A DNA stretch of 64,000 bases from Pseudobdellovibrionaceae bacterium (GCA_020635055.1 JACKAN010000011.1:1-64000); one strand, 5' to 3'. Shown: positions 52,483 to 62,987, counted from the stretch's first letter. Notes: generated by a model from the letters alone, not told the origin. Numbers and translations: made by a program.

Positions 52483-53769
52483 ATGGAATTTGTGAATTTT
52501 ATTAAAATTTTTAATTTTAGATTATTTTTTACTATTTGTTTTTTATCGGCATGCGCGAGGGCTCCTTTAAAAGACAATAGTGAGGCCATGAGGCCAGTGA
52601 AACATAATGTTTCTCTGACTGACGACTTACCTTTAAAGAGCCTAGTTCACGGCATTCAACAATCCATTGATAAATTAGAGAAAGACAATGACGGAGAATT
52701 AAGGTTTGGTCCGAAATTAGTTAAAAAGTCAGATTACGCAAAGGCTCTTAAAAGCCTCTTAGCACAAATATTAAAAGTAGAAACAAAAGCGGAATTTCTA
52801 AGTTATGTGAGACAAAATTTTGATTTTTACGAGGTCTATGGTTCAAAACAATGGGGGGAAGTCTTTATTACCTCCTATTACGATCCTGTGATTCAGGGAG
52901 CGCTAAAGCCCAACAAAGAACTTAATCAAGCGCTTTACAAGACACCCTCTGATTTAGTGACTATTAATATTGGAAAGTATGCCGATGTATTTCCGAAGTG
53001 GAATGTTTTTGCAGAAAGTGTTCTAGAACAAAAATCACGGAAACCAATTGTTCGTGGACGCTTGCTAAAATCTAAAAATGATAATGGTGTACCTGAGGTG
53101 GTGCCTTATTTGAGTCGTCAAGAAATTGATCAAATGCAATCACTCAAAGGTTTGGGTTTAGAGTTAGTATATGTTAGCCCAATAGATAGTTTTTTTCTGC
53201 AGATACAAGGCTCCGGCACAGTGAAATTGCCATCTGGAAAAGAAATACGAGTGGGTTACGACAGTCAAAATGGTCACCCTTATGTGGCCATTGGTGCGCA
53301 TTTGTTAGATGCAATTCCTCTAAAGGAAATGTCTTTGCAAAGGATTGAGCAACACTTAAAAACTCTAACAAAAGAAAAACAACAAGAAATTTTAAACAAA
53401 AATCCCAGCTATGTTTTTTTTCGAGAGTTGAAAGGCTCATCGCAAACATTTTTTTCCACAGACGTTATTCCCGGCAGGACGATTGCTACAGATTATGGCA
53501 TATTTCCTAAGGGGGTTTTGGCCTTTTTAGAATTTGAAAAACCTATTTTTGCCACAAAAGAGAGTGATGAGCCCAGCTCTTGGGAAAAAACGAGTAGACT
53601 TGTTTTTGATCACGATACAGGAGGAGCCATTCGGGGGCCAGCTCGTTTGGATTTGTATTGGGGCAAGGGGCCAGAGGCTAAGCAAAGTGCTGGAGTTATG
53701 AAAGGCTGGGGGAGATTGACATACTTGGTCCCCAAAAATATAAATGAGCCTCAACGGGAGTTGCCATGA
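52483..53769 (+). CDS. mltA: Membrane-bound lytic murein transglycosylase A
   Basis: The lipoprotein signal ends CFLSAC, so the enzyme is outer-membrane anchored. The MltA domain covers FEVYGSKQWGEVFITSYYDP to SFFLQIQGSGTV, and the 3D domain follows with the catalytic region FDHDTGGAIRGPARLDLYWG and GWGRLTYLVP. It cleaves peptidoglycan glycan strands with formation of anhydromuramyl ends. About 425 residues. GTG 52492 is a good alternative start because TAGGA lies 9 bp before it, while ATG 52483 touches that site. It overlaps trpS by 4 bp. Confidence 0.93.
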   Translation: MEFVNFIKIFNFRLFFTICFLSACARAPLKDNSEAMRPVKHNVSLTDDLPLKSLVHGIQQSIDKLEKDNDGELRFGPKLVKKSDYAKALKSLLAQILKVETKAEFLSYVRQNFDFYEVYGSKQWGEVFITSYYDPVIQGALKPNKELNQALYKTPSDLVTINIGKYADVFPKWNVFAESVLEQKSRKPIVRGRLLKSKNDNGVPEVVPYLSRQEIDQMQSLKGLGLELVYVSPIDSFFLQIQGSGTVKLPSGKEIRVGYDSQNGHPYVAIGAHLLDAIPLKEMSLQRIEQHLKTLTKEKQQEILNKNPSYVFFRELKGSSQTFFSTDVIPGRTIATDYGIFPKGVLAFLEFEKPIFATKESDEPSSWEKTSRLVFDHDTGGAIRGPARLDLYWGKGPEAKQSAGVMKGWGRLTYLVPKNINEPQRELP

Positions 53770-54761
53770 AAACGATTTTAACTGGAGTTAAGCCCACGGA
53801 TTTACCTCATTGGGGAAACTATTTAGGTGCCATGCGGCCGGCTCTGGATTTAGCTAAAGCTAAAGATGTAAAATCAGCACTTTTTATTGCAGACTATCAT
53901 GCGCTTACAACAATCCACGATCCTCTCATAATGAAAGAAATGACCTATGCTGTGGCAGCCACTTGGGTGGCATGTGGATTAGACCCACAAAAGGCAATCA
54001 TTTATCGTCAATCAGATGTTCCAGAAACCTTTGAGCTTGCTTGGATATTGTCTTGTTTTAGTTCGAAAGGTTTAATGAACCGAGCCCATGCTTATAAAGC
54101 CAAAGTGCAAGCTAACGAAGAGGCTGGAAAAAGCGATCTTGATTTTGGTGTGAGCATGGGACTCTTTACCTATCCCATATTAATGGCTGCAGATATTTTG
54201 TTGTTTTCCGCAGACGAGGTTCCCGTGGGTGAAGACCAAATTCAACACGTAGAGATTGCTCGCGACATAGCTTTGAGGGTGAACAACACATATGGCGAGA
54301 TTCTAAAGCTGCCAAAATTTGTGGCCCAAAAAAATAAAACCATTGTGGGGCTCGACGGTCGTAAAATGAGCAAGAGCTACAACAATCATATTCCCTTATT
54401 TTTAGAATCAAAAAAACTTAGAAAAATGGTTATGAAAATAAAAACAGACTCCAGTCCACCCGAGGCACCTAAAGACCCCAGTACGTCTCTTATTTTTGAT
54501 TTGTATAAGGAATTTGCCACAGAAGAGCAAATTCAAGACTTGCGATTGAGCTACGAAAAAGGAATGGCTTGGGGAGATGCCAAGCAAGTATTATTTGAGT
54601 TGGTGGACCAAAAGCTATCACCCATGAGAATCGAATTTCAAAAACTTATGGACGACAAAAGCTACCTAAATCAATTGCTTCACGAAGGCAGCCTTAAAGC
54701 TCGCGAGCAGGGTTCACAACTTCTTGCTCAATTGCGCAAAGCCATGGGCATTGGCGCTTAA
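53766..54761 (+). CDS. trpS: Tryptophanyl-tRNA synthetase
   Basis: The 331-residue class I synthetase attaches tryptophan to its tRNA. It shows the HIGH-type signature as PHWGNYLGAM (residues 15-24), the ADYHALTTIHDP segment, ADILLFSADEVPVGEDQ, and the KMSKS motif in GRKMSKSYNNHIPLF. The length is that of bacterial TrpS. The ATG lies inside the mltA stop (ATGA), and the next gene starts immediately after its TAA, so the three are one operon. Confidence 0.96.
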   Translation: MKTILTGVKPTDLPHWGNYLGAMRPALDLAKAKDVKSALFIADYHALTTIHDPLIMKEMTYAVAATWVACGLDPQKAIIYRQSDVPETFELAWILSCFSSKGLMNRAHAYKAKVQANEEAGKSDLDFGVSMGLFTYPILMAADILLFSADEVPVGEDQIQHVEIARDIALRVNNTYGEILKLPKFVAQKNKTIVGLDGRKMSKSYNNHIPLFLESKKLRKMVMKIKTDSSPPEAPKDPSTSLIFDLYKEFATEEQIQDLRLSYEKGMAWGDAKQVLFELVDQKLSPMRIEFQKLMDDKSYLNQLLHEGSLKAREQGSQLLAQLRKAMGIGA

Positions 54762-55559
54762 ATGCAGGCACAAGTAGCATCACTACATATTTACCCCATA
54801 AAAAGTTGTAAGGGGATTTCAGTAGATCAATTAGAAGTGAACGATAGAGGGCCGCTTTGGGACCGCAATTGGGTTTTAGTAAGTGACCAAGGGCAATTCT
54901 TAAGTCAGCGACAATTTCCTGAATTATCACAAGTGGAAGTGTTTTTAGAAGAAGATTATATTAAATTCGGATTGCCTAGCATGGGTTATTTAAAAATACC
55001 CATAGACGCTTGCGGTGAAAAAAAAGAGTTTCAACTTTGGGGTGAAGGTAGTTATGGTTATGAAGTTAGTGCCGAAGCTTCGGAATGGTTTTCTGCCTAC
55101 TTAAAATCGCCTTGCCATTTTTTATCATCATCGGGGATCTATTCACGCAAGAGTTCGAGCAAGAGGTCTCATTCCTCTTCTTTAGTTTATGCCGACGGCT
55201 TTCCTTTTTTAGTGGTGTCACAAGCCTCATTGGATTTACTAAATAAAAATCTGGAGAATCAAAATATCCAAGTGGAAATGTCAAGATTTCGTCCTAACAT
55301 TGTTCTTACAAATCTAGAGGCTCATCAAGAAGATCAGCTGGGGCAATTTAAGATAGGTGAGTTAAAGTTTCAGGCGGTTAAGGATTGCCCCCGATGCGTG
55401 ATTGTAAATATCGATCCAGACAATTCTAATGTAAATCCTAAAGTTTTTAAGACCCTGGCCAAATACAGAAAAAAGGCTGAAGGCATAGTTTTTGGCCAAA
55501 ACCTTGTACACTTTAATTCAGGTAGAATTAAAGTGGGTGACAAACTTTATACATATTAA
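54762..55559 (+). CDS. MOSC-domain protein (YcbX/mARC-like)
   Basis: The 265-residue protein has the N-terminal MOSC beta-barrel domain (VASLHIYPIKSCKGISVDQL, GPLWDRNWVLV) and the MOSC domain with SRFRPNIVLTN and KDCPRCVIVNID, whose Cys would coordinate the molybdenum cofactor. Relatives reduce N-hydroxylated bases and amines. It lacks the C-terminal ferredoxin domain found in E. coli YcbX, so electrons must come from a separate protein. Its ATG directly follows the trpS stop. Confidence 0.88.
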   Translation: MQAQVASLHIYPIKSCKGISVDQLEVNDRGPLWDRNWVLVSDQGQFLSQRQFPELSQVEVFLEEDYIKFGLPSMGYLKIPIDACGEKKEFQLWGEGSYGYEVSAEASEWFSAYLKSPCHFLSSSGIYSRKSSSKRSHSSSLVYADGFPFLVVSQASLDLLNKNLENQNIQVEMSRFRPNIVLTNLEAHQEDQLGQFKIGELKFQAVKDCPRCVIVNIDPDNSNVNPKVFKTLAKYRKKAEGIVFGQNLVHFNSGRIKVGDKLYTY

Positions 55560-55682
55560 GTTTTATTTACACTATACCAGCCTAATTGCTTAAATATATT
55601 GCATTTTTATTGTCAGGAATATACTAAGAATTCTTCCAGTTATTGTGGTTTTAATAGGTGTTTGTTTTCCTAAGTTTAGGAT

Positions 55683-58600
55683 ATGGGTGGTATGAAAATA
55701 AATTATATGACTAGATTTTGGAAAAGTTTTTTTTGTTGGTGGCTCTCAGTTTCTTTAATTTTAATCACACCAGCACCAGGTGGGTGGCAATTTGCACAGG
55801 CACAGGAAGGTCCATCACAAGAAGCCTTAGAAACGGCAGCCAATGAATACACAAAACTTGTTATGCAATATGAAGCTGTATTAGATCATAAGCCTGCAGA
55901 TAAATTTACCCTGGATGAATTTTCTTTACTACAACAGGATGTGAAACTAAAAACTAAGAGAGTTTTGGATTACGATGAATGGGTAGATGTTCCCGTTAAA
56001 AGAATGGTGAATGTGTGGGATCTTAAACTTCAAGTTAAGGATTTTACGGACAATGCCTTGTTAGCAAGTCTTTCTATGTTGAAAAAATCAAAACACCAGA
56101 GTTCTTATAGTTGTGAGCTTACTAAAGTATGTCGATTTCAATTGATTAGACCCTCCAAATTTAAAACAGAAACAGTTGAAGAGTTAAACAATTTTTATAT
56201 TCCAGCAACTACCATTGCATTTCTGGATTCCTTTATTGTTTTTGTACGACCAAACAGTTACAGCAGCGCAAAAGGTGTTCAACGAGTTTCCTTTATAGAT
56301 CTTGAGCGTTATGATCACATGCTGGGTAATGAAAAAATTCCTGTTTTTGAAATCCCATTAGTTACGGATCAAGAGCTAACAGAGTTAAAAGTTGAGGACG
56401 GGCACCTTCTTGCTAATGGGGGCTATTACATTCACTCTGGTCAATTAAAAGACTTATCTTCAATTTATCAAACGGCTTTTAATTTAACGGGAAATTTATT
56501 GAACCCAAAACATATAAGTTCCACTATAGAGCTTGTAAATGACATAGATGTTTTTTTAAATAAAGAAACAGAAGCCGCGAAAGACAAATCTTGGTTGAGT
56601 GTGGATCACCTCAAAAGAGCTAACTTATCTACTGAAACCCTTTATAAAGAATTAAAAGAAAAGTTGAAGTCACGTGCCGACATTGCTCAATATATACAAA
56701 GCAATTCTCAGATATTACATCAAGCCAAAGAATCAGGGGATAAATCAAAGGAAGAAGTGTCAGCCGAAGAAAAGTCTTCGGTTTTAGAGGAGTTCAGTCG
56801 GCGATTTTTGAACCAAGATGAACTAGATAAAGCAGAGAAGTCGGTGGCTGAAACTATAACGGCGGGTCGTCGTCTAACAACTAAAGTGCATCGATTATAT
56901 GAGCATTTAATTTCCCCCAACCCAAATACAGCCAATCGCATAGAAATGTCTATAGCTAGCATTATGGGTTATATGCACCACAAATTGGAAAAGGTTTTGA
57001 GTACAAAAGAAAAAACAGGTTTTATTAGCTCTATTGGAGCTGTAGCTCGCAGTTTTGTGCCACCATTTGGTGGACTTATAAAAAGTATGGGCAATGGGGC
57101 CCGATTTTTACAAGCTTTTGCCAGTAAAAAAAATATTTCAGCAAGTTTGGTTGCCGCCATGGCTCTCGGATTAGCAATGCCTGATTCTGTAGGAATGTAT
57201 TATATGCAGGCCTTGGATGCCGGCATACATATGGTGAACGGTTTTGGCAAATCATTAGTTGAAATTGGTAATGCAATTTGGATATCGACGGTAGAGATCA
57301 CTTCAGTTTATTGGTCGGCACCGAGCACGATTTATAATGGTTTAATTGCTGATGGCAAGTGGTCAAAGTTAATGATTGGCTTGAGTGGATTAGCTGGAGT
57401 TTTAGCCCTGGTTATTGGTGGTTATCATGCCGTACAAAACACATACAATCTAGTTAAAGACATGAAGAGTCCACAGTGGAAAGGCCTAGTGGAACGTCAG
57501 AAAAAAATTGAAGACGACTATTTAGCAGCTCTAAGTAAAGGCGAGCAGGAAAGGCGGAGATCTACTGATGTTTATAGTCCCGAAGATGATGCCGAAGTCG
57601 AAAGGCTTATAGAGCTCTCAAATTTAGAGATGGTACAAAACAAAGAAAAATTTAAAAAGAATCCGCTAATTAAGCCATTTGTAATGAGTTACAATTTTAT
57701 GGTGGGTGGTTTTAAGTATGTAGGAAACACTCTTAAAAGATTTTATCCATCCGGAATGAGTAGTGAAAAACTAATAGCTTTTAAACATGTATATTTTAGC
57801 TTTGCATCTTATGCAAAAACAATATTGCATTACACCGGTGTGTGGAACGCTTACTCTGCGGCCCGTTATTCGTTACTTCGTTGGGGCTATAAGGATATAA
57901 AGGGAGTCACAGTCCCTTATTTACGCCTAACACCTATTTTGTTTGCTTCCCGATTTTTGTATCCAAAAATGTTTGAAACAATCATTGAAAAAAAGCAATT
58001 GCCAACAGAGCTTAATGGCGGAAGAGAGCCTTTAAAGAGCGTTGTAAGTAGGTGGTTGTCACGTTCATTTTCAAATACTTCTGCGGACTCTTGGCAAAAA
58101 CAAGACAAAGCCATGAAAGCTGCAGAAGAAGAAATTATTGCAATAGAAGAGAAAGTGGTTCGCTTGGCTTTTAAAAAAGCCCTACGTGCAACAGTAAAAT
58201 ATGTGGAAGAAGATAGTGAGCTTAAGAGCTTGTTTGAATCAGAGGGTATATCTAGCATTACAGACAAAGTTATCCGCAAGTTGAGTCTTCGCAATAAGGT
58301 TTTTATGCGTGCATATTTTGAAAAAGTTTATGAAGAGTCAATGGAAAGAATATTGATTCAACAACTAGATAAAATGGGTGCAGAAAACATTCAAGCTTCT
58401 TTAATGGAAGAAGCCGCCGAATTGTTTCCTGGAAATTTAGAGTTGCAAGCAAAACTAGAGTCTGTGTCTCAAGAACTTGAAGAGACTGGCGAAACCTCTG
58501 AAGCCACATTGGTGGAGCTTAAAAAAATGATAGCTTCGGCGAAAATGAGCAATGCAGATATGCGCCTAGAGATCTCTGATAGCGAAATTCAAATCTTAGT

Positions 58601-59732
58601 TGATGAAGTTGCTAGTGATAAATCCGTATTTGGTATTGCTAATAAGACGGCTCAAGATTTTAAATCAGAGGTCGTTGCAGATGCCTTAAAGTTAAAAATG
58701 AATGACAAATTGGTTGATTATATAACTCATGAGATTTCTGCTGATTTTGATCCCAATCAAGATGGCTCCATGAAGAGATATGGCATAGTTCAAGAAAAAA
58801 GAAAGAAGCCATTAGCTATGGCCAGGGCGGTTCGCTCGGAAGTATCGAACATATTGGTAACATTGCCTTTAGATATTGTTTTCTTGTTGTTACTCACTGC
58901 CGGCATTACAGAAGCCACTAATTTATATATGCCAATTCAAGAGGAAATGTTTAGTCAAAATTCAGTATTTTATTTATCTCGTTACAGCTTCTACGGAAGC
59001 CTTGTATCAGGGGTTCTTATGGGATTGTTGGCGAATTCTTGGACTAAATTGCAACAAGATCATCGTCATGATGAATTGGGAAGCTTTGGTTCTGTGCCTA
59101 AAGGAAATGATGCTAATAAAAGTTTTTTATCTTGGTTTTGGAAGCAGGCTAACAAAAGAGACAATAGTTTATGGGAAAATTGGAAAGAATATTCTAAAAT
59201 AGTTTGGCACAATATACCTGCCTATTTACTTAACATGATTACTTTCAATATGCTTTTTATAGGATTTTTTGACTTGGATGCATGGGTATCATCTTTAGTT
59301 ATGTTCTTTTCCTTACCTATATCTGCCTATACCATGAAAATTGAGCAAGCCTTTGAGAAAGCTGCCTATTATGATGCTAAAATATTTCCCGAAAAATATT
59401 TAAGTCATCCTATGGTACAACGTTATTTACAAACGCGAACTCAAGGTCGTAGAAACAAGTTTAATTTGTTATTTGATATTTTTAGAAACACAATTGGATA
59501 TATCGAATCTAATGCTGCGGTAACTCCCACTCCTGAATTTGAGAATAGAGCCTTTAGCCGTGCTCTTTATGGTGGCAAAGAAGGCACGCTCCTAGGTGAG
59601 AAAATATTAAATTCTACATCAGGTTTAGAGGAGTCTACGAAAGACATCCCCATTGTGGGCAAAATCACAAAAGGCATTAGTGCAGCCTGTGATTTTGTAT
59701 TAAAGAATGGACAAATGACTCGATTAAAATAA
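55683..59732 (+). CDS. Giant exported membrane protein of unknown function
   Basis: The 1349-residue protein begins with a signal peptide (SFFCWWLSVSLILITPAPGG to AQAQ). It has a helical, largely charged periplasmic part (to about residue 470) and hydrophobic segments near 490 (LVAAMALGLAMPDSVGM), 565 (LMIGLSGLAGVLALVIGG), 1060 (LVTLPLDIVFLLLLTAGI), 1100 and 1190. Long amphipathic helices lie between, some coiled-coil-like (ELQAKLESVSQELEETGE). I recognise no family. The start may be ATG 55683 or the ATG three codons later. The DUF899 gene follows after about 50 bp. Confidence 0.78.
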   Translation: MGGMKINYMTRFWKSFFCWWLSVSLILITPAPGGWQFAQAQEGPSQEALETAANEYTKLVMQYEAVLDHKPADKFTLDEFSLLQQDVKLKTKRVLDYDEWVDVPVKRMVNVWDLKLQVKDFTDNALLASLSMLKKSKHQSSYSCELTKVCRFQLIRPSKFKTETVEELNNFYIPATTIAFLDSFIVFVRPNSYSSAKGVQRVSFIDLERYDHMLGNEKIPVFEIPLVTDQELTELKVEDGHLLANGGYYIHSGQLKDLSSIYQTAFNLTGNLLNPKHISSTIELVNDIDVFLNKETEAAKDKSWLSVDHLKRANLSTETLYKELKEKLKSRADIAQYIQSNSQILHQAKESGDKSKEEVSAEEKSSVLEEFSRRFLNQDELDKAEKSVAETITAGRRLTTKVHRLYEHLISPNPNTANRIEMSIASIMGYMHHKLEKVLSTKEKTGFISSIGAVARSFVPPFGGLIKSMGNGARFLQAFASKKNISASLVAAMALGLAMPDSVGMYYMQALDAGIHMVNGFGKSLVEIGNAIWISTVEITSVYWSAPSTIYNGLIADGKWSKLMIGLSGLAGVLALVIGGYHAVQNTYNLVKDMKSPQWKGLVERQKKIEDDYLAALSKGEQERRRSTDVYSPEDDAEVERLIELSNLEMVQNKEKFKKNPLIKPFVMSYNFMVGGFKYVGNTLKRFYPSGMSSEKLIAFKHVYFSFASYAKTILHYTGVWNAYSAARYSLLRWGYKDIKGVTVPYLRLTPILFASRFLYPKMFETIIEKKQLPTELNGGREPLKSVVSRWLSRSFSNTSADSWQKQDKAMKAAEEEIIAIEEKVVRLAFKKALRATVKYVEEDSELKSLFESEGISSITDKVIRKLSLRNKVFMRAYFEKVYEESMERILIQQLDKMGAENIQASLMEEAAELFPGNLELQAKLESVSQELEETGETSEATLVELKKMIASAKMSNADMRLEISDSEIQILVDEVASDKSVFGIANKTAQDFKSEVVADALKLKMNDKLVDYITHEISADFDPNQDGSMKRYGIVQEKRKKPLAMARAVRSEVSNILVTLPLDIVFLLLLTAGITEATNLYMPIQEEMFSQNSVFYLSRYSFYGSLVSGVLMGLLANSWTKLQQDHRHDELGSFGSVPKGNDANKSFLSWFWKQANKRDNSLWENWKEYSKIVWHNIPAYLLNMITFNMLFIGFFDLDAWVSSLVMFFSLPISAYTMKIEQAFEKAAYYDAKIFPEKYLSHPMVQRYLQTRTQGRRNKFNLLFDIFRNTIGYIESNAAVTPTPEFENRAFSRALYGGKEGTLLGEKILNSTSGLEESTKDIPIVGKITKGISAACDFVLKNGQMTRLK

Positions 59733-59780
59733 TAATTCAGGTTCTTAAAATAAATGTTATGTTGGGGAGGAAATTTTTTT

Positions 59781-60362
59781 ATGACTGAATTGCAAAAATT
59801 AGAAAAAGAACTATATGATCATACATTAAAAGTGGCTTCATTAAGGCGAGATGCTGAGCTTGTACCCGTAAAAAATTACAAGTTCAGTACGCTTGATGGT
59901 GAAGTTACATTGCTTCAGCTTTTTGAGGGAAAAGAAATTTTGTTTTTAATTCACAATATGGGACAAGGCTGTAGTTTTTGCACTTTGTGGGCGGATGGGT
60001 TGAATGGTTTCGTTGCACATCTAGAAAGTCATTTTTCATTGGCAATGGTTTCTAAAGACTCACCACAAATTCAGCGTAAATTTGCTAATTCAAGAAACTG
60101 GCGTTTTAAAATGGCCTCTCATGGTGGTGGTGAATATATCTCTGAACAATCTGTGTTGACTGGTGAAACAAACTATCCTGGAATCCTATGTTATGTACGT
60201 AAGGGCAATGAAATATTCAGAAAAAATTCTGCCGTTTTTGGGCCCGGTGATGAGTTTTGTCCACAATGGAATATTTTAAGTCTTGCTGGATTGGGTGAAG
60301 AACAATGGCAGCCTCAATACAGTTACTGGAAATGTCCTGAACAATTAGACGATGGTAAATAA
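59781..60362 (+). CDS. DUF899 thioredoxin-fold protein
   Basis: The start is ATG 59781, 11 bp after GGGGAGG (59763-59769); the upstream ATG 59754 lies outside the binding site. The 193-residue protein follows the DUF899 (AhpC/TSA-like) layout: LVPVKNYKFSTLDGEVTLLQLF, then LIHNMGQGCSFCTLWADGLN with a CSFC pair in the active loop, and GPGDEFCPQWNILSL near the end. A redox or peroxide-related role is likely, not proven for the family. No signal peptide. It follows the giant membrane protein on the same strand. Confidence 0.85.
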   Translation: MTELQKLEKELYDHTLKVASLRRDAELVPVKNYKFSTLDGEVTLLQLFEGKEILFLIHNMGQGCSFCTLWADGLNGFVAHLESHFSLAMVSKDSPQIQRKFANSRNWRFKMASHGGGEYISEQSVLTGETNYPGILCYVRKGNEIFRKNSAVFGPGDEFCPQWNILSLAGLGEEQWQPQYSYWKCPEQLDDGK

Positions 60363-60386
60363 AACGAAATTAACAATGAAGACATC

Positions 60387-61649
60387 TTAATCATTAGGCT
60401 TCATTGGGTTAATAATTTTAGGTGTAATATATTTAGGGGATAAATCTTTCTGACCTTTAAAATTCCTTTGAATGTCATCTAATAAAATCTGAATTTGATT
60501 TGATAAATCTACACTGCCATTAGAATTTAGAAATTGATGAAATTCTGGCAAGACTTCGGCCTCCAATTGAGTGGCAGATCCCTCGAATCTAGGAATGGAA
60601 CTTCCTTTATATAGAGTGTAGCGCGTAAACCTATCTACAGTTATAAAACCCACCTTAATCAACTCCCCACCTTGTTGAATGGGGCTCCTTAAATTAAGGG
60701 CGATTCTATTGGTGTCAATACGCTTTTTGGGTTGAGGAAAGCTGTCTTTATCTAATAGATCTGGGGAAAGCTCTCCAATGACTTTTGCTATAAGTTCAGG
60801 AATCTCTTCCAAATTAAAATCTAGTGGAAGATGCACATGGTACTCCTGACGTGAGGTTAGGCCAGATTCATTACCATGACTTTTCTTAATAGTAAGGGCC
60901 ATACGTACAATATTTTTTAGGTCACTGGGTTGAGGCACTAAATATTGGGCACTAACGGCTTTATTTTTAGGGGACCACATTTTTAGTCGCACAGCCCAAC
61001 CTTGATTTTGTAAATGGCTATCGGCGTAGTCATAGTAGACGGCGGTTTCACTTGCCCAAGAGACCCAATGGTAAACATCGATATAATTATAACGATCTGA
61101 TTGTTTTGTTTCGTATTTATTAGGTTTTAAATAGAAAATTCCTCCTAATATTTTTTCATTAGGAATTTGGTTAGTGTATTCATCAGGTTTTGAATCCTTA
61201 AGCTCCCACTGATTTACTTTTTTTGCAGATTCGGATTCAAGGGTAGCAAAGCCTGAGACATGGTATTCTTCAAACTCGCTACTCAGAGGAGCTATTTGCA
61301 CTGTATTATTCCAGACACTATTGTTGATTATAGCTCTACCCTGAGTCATCTCTTGTACGGATTGAATCATTTCTGGATAATAGCGGGATAAAAGCTGTTG
61401 AGCGAGGAGTTCGTTGGATATTTCTTGATTGAGGAATGAAATTCTGGTTTCCAATTCGGGTATACTTTGAATTTCTAAATTTAAATTTTTAAAAACTATT
61501 GGGATTGTGGGTTCTGGTTGGTAATTGGCTTTGATTGAATTTAAGAGGTCTTCTGTGGACAAAGCTTGGTTACAACTATTTGCTAAGCTATAGTTAGCGA
61601 TCCCTATGAGCCCAAAAATCAAAATAATTGCTTTAAAATCACGAGTCAT
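60387..61649 (-). CDS. Secreted protein of unknown function
   Basis: The 420-residue protein has a signal peptide (AIILIFGLIGIANYSLANS) and then long beta-rich stretches with few distinctive motifs (YVDVYHWVSWASETAVYYDY-like block, KNKAVSAQYLVPQPSD, TVDRFTRYTLYKGSSIPRFEG). One Cys only, near the start. I see no known domain. It is a single gene running toward the DUF899 gene; an 8-bp inverted repeat (CAATGAAG/CTTCATTG, 60375-60407) overlaps its 3' end and could serve as a transcription end. Confidence 0.65.
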   Translation of the reverse strand: MTRDFKAIILIFGLIGIANYSLANSCNQALSTEDLLNSIKANYQPEPTIPIVFKNLNLEIQSIPELETRISFLNQEISNELLAQQLLSRYYPEMIQSVQEMTQGRAIINNSVWNNTVQIAPLSSEFEEYHVSGFATLESESAKKVNQWELKDSKPDEYTNQIPNEKILGGIFYLKPNKYETKQSDRYNYIDVYHWVSWASETAVYYDYADSHLQNQGWAVRLKMWSPKNKAVSAQYLVPQPSDLKNIVRMALTIKKSHGNESGLTSRQEYHVHLPLDFNLEEIPELIAKVIGELSPDLLDKDSFPQPKKRIDTNRIALNLRSPIQQGGELIKVGFITVDRFTRYTLYKGSSIPRFEGSATQLEAEVLPEFHQFLNSNGSVDLSNQIQILLDDIQRNFKGQKDLSPKYITPKIINPMKPND

Positions 61650-61805
61650 GTTATAGGTTTTGCAACTTTAAGGCCAGCCTTCATGATGGAAGGTATAAGT
61701 TTATTTAGTAAAAATGATGAGAATCAAGTTGTTTAGAATCTATAACGTAAATTGTCAGATAGTTGTCAAATTCTTAACCAAATCAATTAATCAATCAATC
61801 ATGAA

Positions 61806-62987
61806 TTAATTAGCTATTTGTTGTAGCTGAATATCGCAACTGTTTAAAGGTTTGGTTATGGATTTGGTGAAGGAAGAAATTCTTGTAACAACATAATTAA
61901 AAACTTTAGAGCCAAAACCGGATGGATCTTTCCTTTCTGGGTGCGATTGAGTACCTAATATATTTTCACCAACCTCAATAGCTTCGACGACCCCGTCCTC
62001 ACTTACGGCGGCAGCTTGTACATGCCCGCCGGCCTTTAAGACACTTCCTTGATGATGAAAGCTATTGACTGTCCATTTCTTTATATTTGAAAAATCATTG
62101 TCACCAAGAGCCCTTGATAGCAAACTATGCTGAGTAGGTATAAGGCGAATGTGGTGATAGGTGATGTTGTCGTGCTCTCCAGCACCGTGTTTAATGGGAG
62201 TGTTTAGAATTGTGTTTAAATCTTGGTGCATAGAGCCTGACTCAGCGATATTTATAAGCTGAGAGCCTCGACAAATTCCTAAAACAAAGCCATTTTTTTG
62301 TCCAACATAGTCTCTGTAAAGTTTAATCTCTAACTTGTCACGCAGTTCATTGATATTTATATTTTCAGAATAAGTTATGGATCTTTTGTAAATTCGAGGG
62401 TGGACATCATCTCCACCCAAAAGTACTAGCCCTGGGAAGCTATGGGATAATGTTTTATGAAACTCATAGGGTTTTGTTAATCTTAAACTCGCCCCTACAG
62501 GCAAGACAAAGGGAGTGAGACCACGTTCAATAAAGGGTAAACTCATTTCCTTGATGCGTTGGCTGTTGGCTAGATGGTCAGCGTGTCGGTTAGCCACAAG
62601 AAGTACGGAAGTTTGATTTTGCTGTTTGAACTCAACAATTTTACCATCTTCGAGCGGAGTATTTAAAATTATTCTACCCGGACCCACTCTACCGAGATCA
62701 ATATCTTTAAGTACAGTTTCTATGTAAGCTTTTACGGCATCTAGAGGTGTTTCACCACGAAGAGCGGGAATTATAAAACGCCCATGATAAGGTGTAGGTT
62801 GCCACTCTACTAAATAAACATTACTTTGAGTGTTTTTCCCATGAGCCAACAAAGACGTCAAAAAAGAAAACAGCAATATAAAAATAAAGGCCAAAAATTG
62901 GCATTTTCGACAAAAATGGCAAAATTGATTTGTGTGTAAGTCTCTATGCAACTTGGAGACATCGTGCACAGATTTAATGGAAGTCAT
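61806..62987 (-). CDS. Exported class-I glutamine-amidotransferase-like hydrolase (peptidase C26 type)
   Basis: The protein has a membrane/signal segment (FLAFIFILLFSFLTSLLAHG) after about 30 hydrophilic residues, then a C26-type domain: FPGLVLLGGDDVHPRIY, FVLGICRGSQLINIAESGSM with the nucleophile Cys, VNSFHHQG, and ILGTQSHPERK with the catalytic His-Glu pair. All three triad members are present. Relatives cleave gamma-glutamyl bonds (folate polyglutamate, gamma-Glu-GABA) or act on amidated substrates. The N-terminal half before the domain is unassigned. The long N-terminus suggests that the true start may be internal. Confidence 0.8.
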   Translation of the reverse strand: MTSIKSVHDVSKLHRDLHTNQFCHFCRKCQFLAFIFILLFSFLTSLLAHGKNTQSNVYLVEWQPTPYHGRFIIPALRGETPLDAVKAYIETVLKDIDLGRVGPGRIILNTPLEDGKIVEFKQQNQTSVLLVANRHADHLANSQRIKEMSLPFIERGLTPFVLPVGASLRLTKPYEFHKTLSHSFPGLVLLGGDDVHPRIYKRSITYSENININELRDKLEIKLYRDYVGQKNGFVLGICRGSQLINIAESGSMHQDLNTILNTPIKHGAGEHDNITYHHIRLIPTQHSLLSRALGDNDFSNIKKWTVNSFHHQGSVLKAGGHVQAAAVSEDGVVEAIEVGENILGTQSHPERKDPSGFGSKVFNYVVTRISSFTKSITKPLNSCDIQLQQIAN

